64,000 nucleotides of DNA from Aliarcobacter butzleri (GTDB taxonomy: Bacteria > Campylobacterota > Campylobacteria > Campylobacterales > Arcobacteraceae). Shown here piece by piece: positions 44,536 through 52,537 of the stretch. Below the pieces are notes generated by a model, which saw only the letters and a program-made list of their open reading frames with translations, had not been told where the DNA came from and did no database searches. Within the stretch, counting starts at the first letter, position 1, and every line of letters starts with the position of its first letter. The DNA lies in NCBI RefSeq assembly GCF_900187115.1, contig NZ_LT906455.1, forward strand, positions 124,001 through 188,000, written 5' to 3'. The translations under genes and the position numbers were made by a program.

Positions 44536-45311
44536 ATGATATTTTAAAAATAGGTAAATATGAATTAAATAGTAGATTAATTGTTGGAAGTGGTAAATAT
44601 AAAGATTTTCAAACAACAAAAGAAGCAACACTTGCAAGTGGTAGTGAATTAATAACAGTTGCAATTAGAAGAGTAAATATTACAAATCCAAATGAAGAAA
44701 ATTTACTGGATTATTTCAAAGATACAAATGTAAAATTTTTACCAAATAGTGCAGGGTGTTTTACAGCAGAAGAAGCAATTACTACTTTTAGATTGATGAG
44801 AGAAGCAACTGGAATTGATTTAATAAAATTAGAAGTTATTGGTGATGCACAAAAAACTTTATATCCTGATGTAATTGAGACAATAAAAGCTTGTGAAATT
44901 TTAAAAAAAGATGGTTTTACAATTATGGCATATACAAGTGATGATCCAATTATTGCTAAGAGATTAGAAGATGCAGGTGCTGATGCTATTATGCCATTAG
45001 CTGCTCCAATAGGAAGTGGACTTGGTATTCAAAATAAATATAATATAGCATTTATTAGAGATGCAGTAAAAGTTCCAGTTATTGTTGATGCAGGAATTGG
45101 TTGTGCAAGTGATGCTTCAATAGCTATGGAATTAGGAGCAGATGCTGTTTTAGCAAATAGTGCAATTGCTTGTGCTCAAAATCCTATACAAATGGCAGAA
45201 GCTATGAAATATGCAGTTATTGCAGGAAGACTTGGTTATAAAGCTGGAAGAATCCCTAAAAAACCGTATGCAACAGCAAGTTCACCAATTGACGGATTAA
45301 TACAGTTTTAA
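44532..45311 (+). CDS. thiG: Thiazole synthase
   Basis: Forms the thiazole ring of thiamine from deoxyxylulose phosphate, dehydroglycine and ThiS thiocarboxylate. 259-residue TIM barrel with Schiff-base lysine K99 (LIKLEVIGD), RVNITNPN and the phosphate loop [22 protein letters not shown]. The partner genes thiS, thiF and thiH are not adjacent, which is unusual; here thiG ends an operon with nnrD and cutA. Confidence 0.95.
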   Translation: MNDILKIGKYELNSRLIVGSGKYKDFQTTKEATLASGSELITVAIRRVNITNPNEENLLDYFKDTNVKFLPNSAGCFTAEEAITTFRLMREATGIDLIKLEVIGDAQKTLYPDVIETIKACEILKKDGFTIMAYTSDDPIIAKRLEDAGADAIMPLAAPIGSGLGIQNKYNIAFIRDAVKVPVIVDAGIGCASDASIAMELGADAVLANSAIACAQNPIQMAEAMKYAVIAGRLGYKAGRIPKKPYATASSPIDGLIQF

Positions 45312-45312
45312 C

Positions 45313-45359
45313 GTATTTTAGAAGTAATTTTGGATTTTTCCATTATTTCTTCTAAATAC
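45313..45359 (+). terminator. Long imperfect hairpin after thiG
   Basis: Three paired blocks (GTATTT/AAATAC, AGAAG/CTTCT, TAAT/ATTA) with one bulged T and a small internal loop, directly upstream of the tRNA promoter. Confidence 0.55.
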
Positions 45360-45361
45360 TC

Positions 45362-45390
45362 TTGACAAAATCTAAAATATATAATATAAT
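45362..45390 (+). promoter_or_regulatory. Consensus promoter of tRNA cluster
   Basis: TTGACA (45362-45367), 17-base spacer, TATAAT (45385-45390), 33 bases before tRNA-Pro. The match to the full sigma-70 consensus is rare in this AT-rich window and fits a strong stable-RNA promoter. Confidence 0.85.
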
Positions 45391-45423
45391 TCCGTCCACT
45401 TTTTGTGAAACTTCTTTATTTGT

Positions 45424-45501
45424 CGGGGCGTAGCGCAGTCTGGTTAGCGCACCTGGTTTGGGACCAGGGGGCCGGAGGTTCGAATCCTCTCGCCCCGACC
45501 A
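45424..45501 (+). tRNA. tRNA-Pro(TGG)
   Basis: Acceptor CGGGGCG/CGCCCCG, anticodon loop TTTGGGA (TGG), CCA encoded, 78 bases. Confidence 0.96.
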
Positions 45502-45518
45502 TTTTAATATTAACTTGT

Positions 45519-45596
45519 GGTAGGTATAGCTCAGTCGGTTAGAGCATCGGGTTGTGGTTCCGAGGGTCGTGGGTTCGAGCCCCATTACCTACCCCA
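45519..45596 (+). tRNA. tRNA-His(GTG)
   Basis: Acceptor GTAGGTA/TACCTAC with extra G at -1 facing C73, anticodon loop TTGTGGT (GTG), CCA encoded. Confidence 0.95.
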
Positions 45597-45613
45597 TTAA
45601 ATTTTTTTAGAGT

Positions 45614-45690
<77 letters not shown>

Positions 45691-45694
45691 CTTT

Positions 45695-45779
45695 GCGGAC
45701 GTGGTGAAATTGGTAGACACGCCAGACTTAGGATCTGGTGCCTCACGGTGTGAGAGTTCGAGTCTCTCCGTCCGCACCA
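45695..45779 (+). tRNA. tRNA-Leu(TAG)
   Basis: Class II tRNA of 85 bases with long variable arm, acceptor GCGGACG/CGTCCGC, anticodon loop CTTAGGA (TAG), CCA encoded. Only four bases from tRNA-Arg. Confidence 0.95.
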
Positions 45780-45786
45780 CTTTTGA

Positions 45787-45863
45787 GCGGGAGTAGCTCA
45801 GTTGGCTAGAGCTTCTGCCTTCCAAGCAGACTGTCGCGAGTTCGAGTCTCGTCTCCCGCTCCA
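45787..45863 (+). tRNA. tRNA-Gly(TCC), copy 1
   Basis: Acceptor GCGGGAG/CTCCCGC, anticodon stem TCTGC/GCAGA with loop CTTCCAA (TCC), CCA encoded. Identical to the copy at 46015. Confidence 0.95.
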
Positions 45864-45866
45864 TTT

Positions 45867-45915
45867 AAAAGCCTTATATAAGAAGTTTTTTTACTTTTTG
45901 TGTAAGGCTTTTTTT
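45867..45915 (+). terminator. Terminator inside tRNA cluster
   Basis: AAAAGCCTTA (45867-45876) pairs with TAAGGCTTTT (45903-45912) across a 26-base loop, followed by a T run. It divides the cluster into a five-tRNA and a two-tRNA block. Confidence 0.7.
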
Positions 45916-45931
45916 AGCTTTATTTTTTAAT

Positions 45932-46008
<77 letters not shown>

Positions 46009-46014
46009 CTTTAT

Positions 46015-46091
46015 GCGGGAGTAGCTCAGTTGGCTAGAGCTTCTGCCTTCCAAGCAGACTGTCGCGAGTTCGAGTCTCGTCTCCCGCTCCA
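46015..46091 (+). tRNA. tRNA-Gly(TCC), copy 2
   Basis: Same 77 bases as the tRNA at 45787; six bases after the Arg copy, with the Leu tRNA missing between them. Confidence 0.95.
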
Positions 46092-46196
46092 TTAAACTAT
46101 CAAAGAAAAATACAATCATAAATTTATTAATATATTTTGAAAAAAGAGTTGTTTTTTATAAAAAATAATTTGGATAAAAAAATGTTTGAAAGAAAA

Positions 46197-46225
46197 TTAG
46201 AATTAGTGAAAAACACTAATTCTAA
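46197..46225 (-). terminator. Terminator of oadGA
   Basis: Perfect 12-bp stem TTAGAATTAGTG / CACTAATTCTAA, 5-base loop, followed on the minus strand by TTTTCTTTC; seven bases past the oadA stop. Confidence 0.8.
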
Positions 46226-46231
46226 AAAGTA

Positions 46232-48064
46232 TTAAGCAATAACAGCTAAAGTTTGACCTTCGTCAACAGAAGAAGAAGGTTCAACTAAGATTTTAGAGAT
46301 AGTACCAGAAACAGGAGCAGTAATGTCAATTTCCATTTTCATAGCTTCTAAAATCATAATTTGTTGATCTTTTTCAACTCTATCTCCCTCTTTAACAAGT
46401 ATTTTCCATACATTCCCATTAACTGCTGCTGGAACTTCTGTTCCATTATAAACTGGTTTTGCAGGAGTTTGTGCAACTTGAGCTTGAACTGGTTGTTGAA
46501 CTACTTGTTGTACAACAGGTTGTGCAACTTGTATATTATCTACAATCCCTTCAGCTACTGTTACATTAAATCTTTGTCCATCTACTACTACTGTATAGTT
46601 CCCATTTGCCATTTTATTATCTCCTTTTGTTTTATTATTACTATTATTTATTTCATTCTCTTTTTTTCTTACATTTAAAGGACTCTCTCCTTTTAAAAAT
46701 GCAATACCTTTCTCATCACAAGCAGCTGCAATAAAAATATTCTCTTCTGTTACAGGAATATTTTCTATTTCTAATCTTTGTTTCCAAACAGATATTTTCT
46801 TTTTCTCATCACGATCAGCAATATCTAAAGGATTCTCTTTAGTTGGTTCTAGTTTTAATTTCTCACTTGCTAATTTTATTATTTCAGGATCTGCTTCAAC
46901 TGGTGTTTTTCCAAAGTATCCTAAAACCATTCTTCCATATCCTGGAGCTATTTGTTTCCATGGTCCAAACATAACATTAGCGTATGCTTGTTGCCAATAA
47001 AATTGAGAAACAGGAGTTACAGATGTACCAAATCCTCCTCTAACAACTACTTCTTGCATAGCTTTAATAACTGCTGGAAATTTATCTAAAGTTCCATTAT
47101 CTCTCATCATTTGAGTATTTGCAGTTAATGCACCTCCTGGCATTGGAGAAAAAGGAATAAGTGGTGAAACTTGAGTTGCTTCTGGTGGAAGGAAGTAATC
47201 TTTTAAGCAATGAGCCAAAGTCTCTTCATATTTTAGAATTTTATCAATTTCTAAACCACCTAAATCAAAGTTTTTACCTTTTACAGCATGAAGCATAGTT
47301 AGGATATCTGGTTGAGATGTTCCTCCACTAACTGGAGATGCAGCTAAGTCTATACCATCAGCACCTGCTTCAAGAGCTGCTAAATAACAAGCTATACTAA
47401 CTCCTGCTGTTTCATGAGTATGAAGTCTTATATGAGTAGAATCACCTAAAAGGTTTCTTGCCATTTTAATAGTATCAAATACTTTTTGTGGGCTTGATGT
47501 TCCACTTGCATCTTTAAAACAAACAGAATCAAAAGGCAATCCGCTATCTAGAATACTTCTTAAAGTTTTTTCATAAAAAGGTACATCATGTGCACCTGTA
47601 CAGTTTGGAGGTAAATCCATAAGTGTTACAACTACTTCATGTTTTAATCCATGATTTTTTATACATTGTGCAGAGTATTCAAGGTTTTGAACATCATTTA
47701 AAGCATCAAAGTTTCTAATTGTTGTTGTTCCATGTTTTGCAAAAAGTTTTGCGTGAAGGTCTATTAATTCTCTTGAACCAGTATCTAACATTACTGTATT
47801 TATACCACGAGCTAGAGTTTGTAAGTTTGCTTCTGGTCCTACGATAGATCTAAATTTATCCATCATATCAAAAGCATTTTCTTGTAAGTAGAAGAACAAC
47901 GATTGGAATCTTGCTCCTCCTCCAAATTCAAAGTGAGTTATCCCAGCCTCTTTTGCAGCTTCTACTGCTGGAAAAAAGTCATTCATTAAAACTCTTCCTC
48001 CAAAGACAGATTGGAATCCATCTCTAAAGGTTGTATCCATAATATCTATATACTTCTTAGACAT
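46232..48064 (-). CDS. oadA: Oxaloacetate decarboxylase alpha / pyruvate carboxylase B-type subunit with biotin carrier
   Basis: 610 residues. N-terminal carboxyltransferase TIM barrel (about 5-300) with metal-site Asp in MDTTFRDGFQS, CFKDASGTSSP carrying the catalytic lysine, and HTHETAG; middle PYC_OADA domain (to about 460); a polar Asn/Lys linker (about 468-484); a Gln/Val/Pro-rich hinge; and a C-terminal biotinyl domain with biotin-lysine K576 (EAMKM). It moves CO2 between oxaloacetate and carboxybiotin. With OadG it could be a sodium-pump decarboxylase, or PycB of pyruvate carboxylase. An internal ribosome-binding site precedes Met485. Confidence 0.92.
   Translation of the reverse strand: MSKKYIDIMDTTFRDGFQSVFGGRVLMNDFFPAVEAAKEAGITHFEFGGGARFQSLFFYLQENAFDMMDKFRSIVGPEANLQTLARGINTVMLDTGSRELIDLHAKLFAKHGTTTIRNFDALNDVQNLEYSAQCIKNHGLKHEVVVTLMDLPPNCTGAHDVPFYEKTLRSILDSGLPFDSVCFKDASGTSSPQKVFDTIKMARNLLGDSTHIRLHTHETAGVSIACYLAALEAGADGIDLAASPVSGGTSQPDILTMLHAVKGKNFDLGGLEIDKILKYEETLAHCLKDYFLPPEATQVSPLIPFSPMPGGALTANTQMMRDNGTLDKFPAVIKAMQEVVVRGGFGTSVTPVSQFYWQQAYANVMFGPWKQIAPGYGRMVLGYFGKTPVEADPEIIKLASEKLKLEPTKENPLDIADRDEKKKISVWKQRLEIENIPVTEENIFIAAACDEKGIAFLKGESPLNVRKKENEINNSNNKTKGDNKMANGNYTVVVDGQRFNVTVAEGIVDNIQVAQPVVQQVVQQPVQAQVAQTPAKPVYNGTEVPAAVNGNVWKILVKEGDRVEKDQQIMILEAMKMEIDITAPVSGTISKILVEPSSSVDEGQTLAVIA
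46610..46628 (-). promoter_or_regulatory. Internal ribosome-binding site and ATG inside oadA
   Basis: AAAAGGAG (46621-46628, minus) lies eight bases before the in-frame ATG ending at 46610-46612. Translation from it would give a 126-residue hinge plus biotinyl domain (46232-46612). The site sits in the low-complexity linker. Confidence 0.5.
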
Positions 48065-48070
48065 ATCCTA

Positions 48071-48337
48071 TTAACCTTTTAACTTTGTATGATGTTGTAT
48101 TGCTGCCATTATTGCTGCTACTTTTCTTGGGTCTATCCCTGAATTTGATACAACAGGATTTGTTATTGTGTTATAGATTATATTTGGTGTTTGACTAACA
48201 TTCTCTTGTTTTTTCGGAAAAAACTCTACAAATGTTACTCCTTTTGCTTTTAGCAAAAAACCTAATATTAATAATACTGTTGATACTATCCCCATTACTA
48301 TTAGAAAGCTTGTCAATGTATGTACTAAGGCATCCAC
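48071..48337 (-). CDS. oadG: OadG-family gamma subunit
   Basis: 88 residues: one N-terminal membrane helix (about 10-28, TSFLIVMGIVSTVLLILGFLL), a short proline-containing linker and a C-terminal helix DPRKVAAIMAAIQHH, the OadG signature for assembling biotin decarboxylase pumps and binding OadA. GTG start with AAAGGA five bases away. Immediately upstream of oadA; no oadB beta subunit follows. Confidence 0.85.
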   Translation of the reverse strand: MDALVHTLTSFLIVMGIVSTVLLILGFLLKAKGVTFVEFFPKKQENVSQTPNIIYNTITNPVVSNSGIDPRKVAAIMAAIQHHTKLKG

Positions 48338-48428
48338 TTAAATCCTTTTTTTTGTAATAAATCAGCAATGTGATTTTTGAAACGCTAATTTTAGGCAAAT
48401 TTTATAAAATCTTCTTCTTTTTAAGTGC

Positions 48429-48434
48429 TATAAT
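48429..48434 (+). promoter_or_regulatory. Alternative upstream -10 box for the AraC-type gene
   Basis: TATAAT preceded by GTGC; would give a leader of about 45 bases without a ribosome-binding site. Confidence 0.35.
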
Positions 48435-48472
48435 AATTGTTTTTTAGTGCTTATTTTATAGTTATTTTTTGT

Positions 48473-48478
48473 TATAAT
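48473..48478 (+). promoter_or_regulatory. -10 box placing transcription start at the AraC-type ATG
   Basis: TATAAT ends seven bases before ATG 48485, so transcription would begin at or next to the start codon (leaderless mRNA). Confidence 0.5.
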
Positions 48479-48484
48479 ATTGGT

Positions 48485-49360
48485 ATGAAAAAAGAAACGT
48501 TACAAAAAAGAACAAAAATAGCTAATGATATAATGTATTACATATATACTCATATAGAGACAAATATTGATATTGAAGAGTTAAGTATGGATTTAGGGGT
48601 TAGTAAATTCCATATGCACAGAATTTTTAAAGAAATTTTTGGAAAAAATATTTATGAAAGTATAAAGTCAATAAGACTTCAAAAAGCATCAAATTTACTT
48701 CTAACAAATAAGTATTCAACTATTTCAAATATTGTAAATCTTTGTGGTTATTCTTCTCAATCTTCTTTTATAAAGATATTTAAAGAAAGATTTGAAATGA
48801 GCCCAAAAGAGTGGAAAAATGGTGGATATAAAGAGTATTCAAATAAAATAATTCAACAATCACAAAAAGCTATGCAATCAAAAGCTGACTTTAAAAATAT
48901 AGTACCAACTATTGTTAAAATGCCATTTATTGAAAGTTATTATATAAGAAACAAAGGTTATAACGTAAACATAGAAGAAACATGGCAAAAACTTGAAACT
49001 TGGGTTTTAACAAATAATATAACATCTTATAAAAGAATTGCACTTTTTCATGATAATCCTACAATTACACCATTAGACGAATGCCAATATATAGGCTGTA
49101 TTATGGTTGATGATATGGAAAATATAAAAAGTGATAGGTTACCAAAATTTAAAATTGCTGAAGGCGTTTATGCAAAGTTTGATTTGAAAGGAAAAACTGG
49201 AGATGTTTTACCTTTTATCCAATGGGTTTATCATGAATGGTTACCAAAAAGTGAATATGAAACTACGACAAAACCTTCTTATGCTATTTATGAAAAATTA
49301 GATTTTTTTGATGAAGATAATGAGTTTGAATTAAGTTTTTATGTGTCAATAAATTTTTAA
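48485..49360 (+). CDS. AraC-family regulator with GyrI-like ligand domain
   Basis: 291 residues. N-terminal double HTH of AraC type (about 12-110: IEELSMDLGVSKFHMHRIFKEIFG, ISNIVNLCGYSSQSSFIKIFKERFEMSPKEWK). C-terminal AraC effector-binding/GyrI-like domain (about 140-291: IVKMPFIESYYIRNKGYN, CQYIGCIMVDD, ...YAIYEKLDFFDEDNEFELSFYVSI). Architecture is that of Rob/BmrR-like multidrug- or stress-responsive regulators. ATG 48485 is chosen; the open frame from TTG 48437 would encode an implausible hydrophobic start. No ribosome-binding site. Divergent from oadG, upstream of the antiporter. Confidence 0.88.
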   Translation: MKKETLQKRTKIANDIMYYIYTHIETNIDIEELSMDLGVSKFHMHRIFKEIFGKNIYESIKSIRLQKASNLLLTNKYSTISNIVNLCGYSSQSSFIKIFKERFEMSPKEWKNGGYKEYSNKIIQQSQKAMQSKADFKNIVPTIVKMPFIESYYIRNKGYNVNIEETWQKLETWVLTNNITSYKRIALFHDNPTITPLDECQYIGCIMVDDMENIKSDRLPKFKIAEGVYAKFDLKGKTGDVLPFIQWVYHEWLPKSEYETTTKPSYAIYEKLDFFDEDNEFELSFYVSINF

Positions 49361-49370
49361 GAAAAACTAC

Positions 49371-49376
49371 TATAAT
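49371..49376 (+). promoter_or_regulatory. -10 box of antiporter gene
   Basis: TATAAT, 31 bases before the ATG at 49407. Confidence 0.45.
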
Positions 49377-49406
49377 TACAAAATTTTATAAGTAAAAAGG
49401 TTAAAA

Positions 49407-50387
49407 ATGTTTTTATTTTTAGGAGCAATTGTTGCAGGTTTTGCAATTCTTGTTTGGAGTGCAGATAAGTTTGTAGAAGGTGCTGCTTCAACAGCTAAGC
49501 ACCTTGGAATGCCAAGTTTGTTGATTGGTATTTTAATAGTTGGATTCGGTACAAGTGCACCTGAAATGGTGGTTTCAGCAATAGCTGCAATGGAAGGAAA
49601 TTCTGGACTTGCACTTGGAAATGCAATAGGTTCAAATATTGTAAATATTGCTTTGATTTTAGGAATTACTGCAATTATTGCACCAATTGCTGTGAATTCA
49701 AAAATAGTTAAAAAAGAGATACCTATTTTATTAATAATCGTTTTATTTTTAGGATATTTACTTTTTGATAATACTTTAACATTTGTTGAAGGTGTTGTTC
49801 TTTTGGTTGGTTTCTTTATATTAGTTGGCTGGTCTATTTATGCTGCAATTAAAGGAAAAGGTGATGCCTTAGAATCTGAAATAAATGATGAGTTACTAGA
49901 ACACGAAATGAGTTTAAGAGCTGGAGTTATTTGGTTAATAGTTGGGCTTATTTTATTAATAGCAAGTTCTAGGCTTCTTGTTTGGGGAGCTGTTGGAGTT
50001 GCTACTGAATTTGGAGTAAGTGACTTGATAATTGGTCTTACAATAGTTGCTCTTGGTACTTCTTTACCTGAATTAGCAGCTTCAATTGTAGCAGCAAGAA
50101 AAGGTGAACATGATATTGCTATTGGAAATGTTGTTGGTTCTAATATGTTTAATATTTTAGCGGTTATTGGAATTGCAGTTGTAATTGCTCCTATGAATAT
50201 TATTTCATTTGAAGTTTTACAAAGGGATTGGATAACGATGCTACTTTTAACAATAGCTCTTTTATTTATGGCTTATGGATTCAAAAATAAAGAAGGTGAA
50301 ATTACAAGATTAGAAGGATTTATTCTTGTTGTTTGTTATGTAGCATATAATACTTATTTGGGAATGACACTTGTTGGAAATATATAA
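49407..50387 (+). CDS. Calcium/sodium antiporter, CaCA family
   Basis: 326 residues, about ten membrane helices in two inverted halves, each with the alpha-repeat signature: GFGTSAPEMVVS (46-57) and ALGTSLPELAAS (about 213-224), each followed by GN-x-x-GSN. Fits YrbG-type exchangers expelling Ca2+ (or another cation) against Na+ or H+. Own promoter. Ends in a terminator shared with the chemoreceptor. Confidence 0.94.
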   Translation: MFLFLGAIVAGFAILVWSADKFVEGAASTAKHLGMPSLLIGILIVGFGTSAPEMVVSAIAAMEGNSGLALGNAIGSNIVNIALILGITAIIAPIAVNSKIVKKEIPILLIIVLFLGYLLFDNTLTFVEGVVLLVGFFILVGWSIYAAIKGKGDALESEINDELLEHEMSLRAGVIWLIVGLILLIASSRLLVWGAVGVATEFGVSDLIIGLTIVALGTSLPELAASIVAARKGEHDIAIGNVVGSNMFNILAVIGIAVVIAPMNIISFEVLQRDWITMLLLTIALLFMAYGFKNKEGEITRLEGFILVVCYVAYNTYLGMTLVGNI

Positions 50388-50408
50388 ATAAGGCTTTAAG
50401 CCTTATTT
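50386..50408. terminator. Bidirectional terminator between antiporter and chemoreceptor
   Basis: 9-bp stem AAATAAGGC/GCCTTATTT with loop TTTAA, reaching into the stop codons of both convergent genes, T run on the plus side and A run for the opposite strand. Confidence 0.8.
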
Positions 50409-52429
50409 TAAAAAGATTCCCATTCATCATTTTGTATAGATTTTTTCTCTAAAACTTTTTTTTCAGGCATTACTGCTTTTTTAGTTTCAATAAAAGAGGG
50501 TTCTTCAATTTGTTTATTCTCTTTTTTTGAAGTTTTATTTGTTAGTTCATTTTTTCCAATAAACTCTTTTTTTATAACATCATTTACAATCTCTTTTGCA
50601 ATAGAATCTGTTTGTAATGCTATCTCTTTTGTTTGAGAAGCAATAGTTGCATTTTTTTGTGTTTGTCTATCTAAGCCATTTATTGCATCATTTATTTGTG
50701 AAATTCCTTTTTGTTGTTCTTTTGAAGCAGTAGCAATCTCATTTATTGTTTGAGTAGAATTTTCAATATTTTTAAGTAATTCATCATATCCTTGAATCAT
50801 CTCTAAACTTATATTTTTACCTTCATTTGCTTTTGAAGTAGCATTTTCAACTAAATTTTTTATCTCTTTTGCTGCTTCTGCGCTTCTACTTGCTAAGTTT
50901 CGTACTTCTTGAGCAACAACGGCAAATCCTTTTCCAGCCTCACCTGCAGTTGCAGCTTCAACAGCGGCATTTAAAGAAAGGATATTTGTTTGGAATGCAA
51001 TATTATCAATTACTGAAATAGCTTCATTGATTAAATTTACTTGACTGTTTATTTCATCCATCGCATTTGTTGTTTGTGTTGCTAATTTTTGACCTTGTTT
51101 TGCAGAATTGCTAACTTGTTGTGAATATTGTGCCATTTGATTAACACTTGAGGCATTACTTGTAACTGTTGAAGTTATCTCTTCAAGTGCTGCTGCTGTT
51201 TCTTCCAAAGAAGCTGCTGCTTGATTAGAACTCTCATTTAAAACATTAACATTTTCTAAAAGTTTATTAGAACTATTTTCTAAAATTTTTCCTGTATCTA
51301 ATGATTGTTTTAATAAATTTGATATTACATCACCTAATTCATTTATTATCACAGCTACTTTTGCATAAGGATTTGGGAATCTTGCTGTAAAATCTTCTTT
51401 TTTGTAACTTTCAAGAATGTTAACTAAAATGTTTATATCTCTTGCAATTGTATGTTCTAAATAATCTTGAAGTTTTATTAATAGCAGTTTCAATTCTTTT
51501 AAATTTGGAGTATCTGAATCTTTTTCAATTTTAGCAAGCATATTTCCATTTGATAGCTCACCAACGAATCTTTCAATATCTTTTAAAAATTCTGTATCTT
51601 TTTTGATATTTGCTTCAGATTTGTATATATTTTCATTTATGATTGAAGCGATTTGTCCAAACTCATCTTTGCTATTTAAATCAATAATTGAAGGTTTTGA
51701 TGTTTCGTGATTTAAAAAAGCGAAAAAACTTAATACGCCATTTTTAACTTTATTTAACGATTGAGTAATTATATTTATTGTTAAAATCGTAAAAATTACT
51801 CCTATTATAGAAACAATTATAAAAACAATACTAATCTGAATTACAGAATTTTTAGATTTATCAGCTGATTGAGAAATCATATTTAATGAAAAATTAAATG
51901 TTCTATCTTTTTGTTCAGTCATTAATTTACCAAAATTATTTGAAATTGGAATCATTTTATTTACAGTAGTTTCATATTCTTGAAATAGATTTTTTTCTGA
52001 TTCATTATCAATCAATTTATACAATAGTGAATCAAGAATTCCATAAATATCTCTCCAATCTTGATATGCTTTTTGTAAAGTTTCAGCAGCTTTTTTTCCA
52101 GCTTCTGTTTTTCTTGGAATATTTTGGAAAGTTTTCCAATTTTCATCAATTATCTTCCAACTATTTACTCTTTGTTTTTCAATTTCTTGAAGTCTTTCTT
52201 TGTTACTTTTAGTTCTATCTAAAATTAAAACTTCAAGCGTTTGAGCTCTAATAGCCATTCTTTCAGCATTTATATTAGATAAACTTAAAAGAGCTGGAAT
52301 TCTTTCGTCTCCTATGTTTTGCATATCATCAGACCAAGTTTTTGCACTATTAAATGCAACTAAACCAATTATGATTAATCCAGCAATTAAAAGCATTGAT
52401 AAAAGTCGTAAACGATTTTTTACTAACAT
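50408..52429 (-). CDS. Methyl-accepting chemotaxis protein
   Basis: 673 residues: TM1 (about 8-28), periplasmic helical-bundle sensor (30-195) resembling 4HB_MCP, TM2 (about 197-222), HAMP and linker (to about 385), and the cytoplasmic coiled-coil signalling domain. The hairpin tip reads [25 protein letters not shown] in sum (489-513; key residues E491, G496, F502), a slight variant of the standard tip that contacts CheA/CheW. C-terminal low-complexity linker ends with EWESF (669-673), matching the CheR/CheB tethering pentapeptide pattern. Signal unknown. Confidence 0.94.
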   Translation of the reverse strand: MLVKNRLRLLSMLLIAGLIIIGLVAFNSAKTWSDDMQNIGDERIPALLSLSNINAERMAIRAQTLEVLILDRTKSNKERLQEIEKQRVNSWKIIDENWKTFQNIPRKTEAGKKAAETLQKAYQDWRDIYGILDSLLYKLIDNESEKNLFQEYETTVNKMIPISNNFGKLMTEQKDRTFNFSLNMISQSADKSKNSVIQISIVFIIVSIIGVIFTILTINIITQSLNKVKNGVLSFFAFLNHETSKPSIIDLNSKDEFGQIASIINENIYKSEANIKKDTEFLKDIERFVGELSNGNMLAKIEKDSDTPNLKELKLLLIKLQDYLEHTIARDINILVNILESYKKEDFTARFPNPYAKVAVIINELGDVISNLLKQSLDTGKILENSSNKLLENVNVLNESSNQAAASLEETAAALEEITSTVTSNASSVNQMAQYSQQVSNSAKQGQKLATQTTNAMDEINSQVNLINEAISVIDNIAFQTNILSLNAAVEAATAGEAGKGFAVVAQEVRNLASRSAEAAKEIKNLVENATSKANEGKNISLEMIQGYDELLKNIENSTQTINEIATASKEQQKGISQINDAINGLDRQTQKNATIASQTKEIALQTDSIAKEIVNDVIKKEFIGKNELTNKTSKKENKQIEEPSFIETKKAVMPEKKVLEKKSIQNDEWESF

Positions 52430-52502
52430 TATATTATCCTTATATAGTAAATTTAATGATATTAGTAAATATAAAGTTAATAAAAAATTAATTCTGTATT
52501 AT

Positions 52503-52537
52503 AAGGAAAACTTTTGAATGTAAAAATAATTAAATGA
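52503..52537 (+). promoter_or_regulatory. Putative short leader ORF before the helicase gene
   Basis: AAGGAA (52503-52508) is five bases from TTG 52514, which opens a seven-codon frame (MNVKIIK) ending at TGA 52535-52537, overlapping the helicase ATG as ATGA. The same site also precedes an ATG-TAA pair (52518-52523). The helicase ATG itself has no ribosome-binding site. Confidence 0.3.

Noticed and set aside
48437-48484. Upstream start of the AraC-type gene at TTG 48437
   Set aside because: It would add a hydrophobic stretch unlike the family and spans the TATAAT at 48473.
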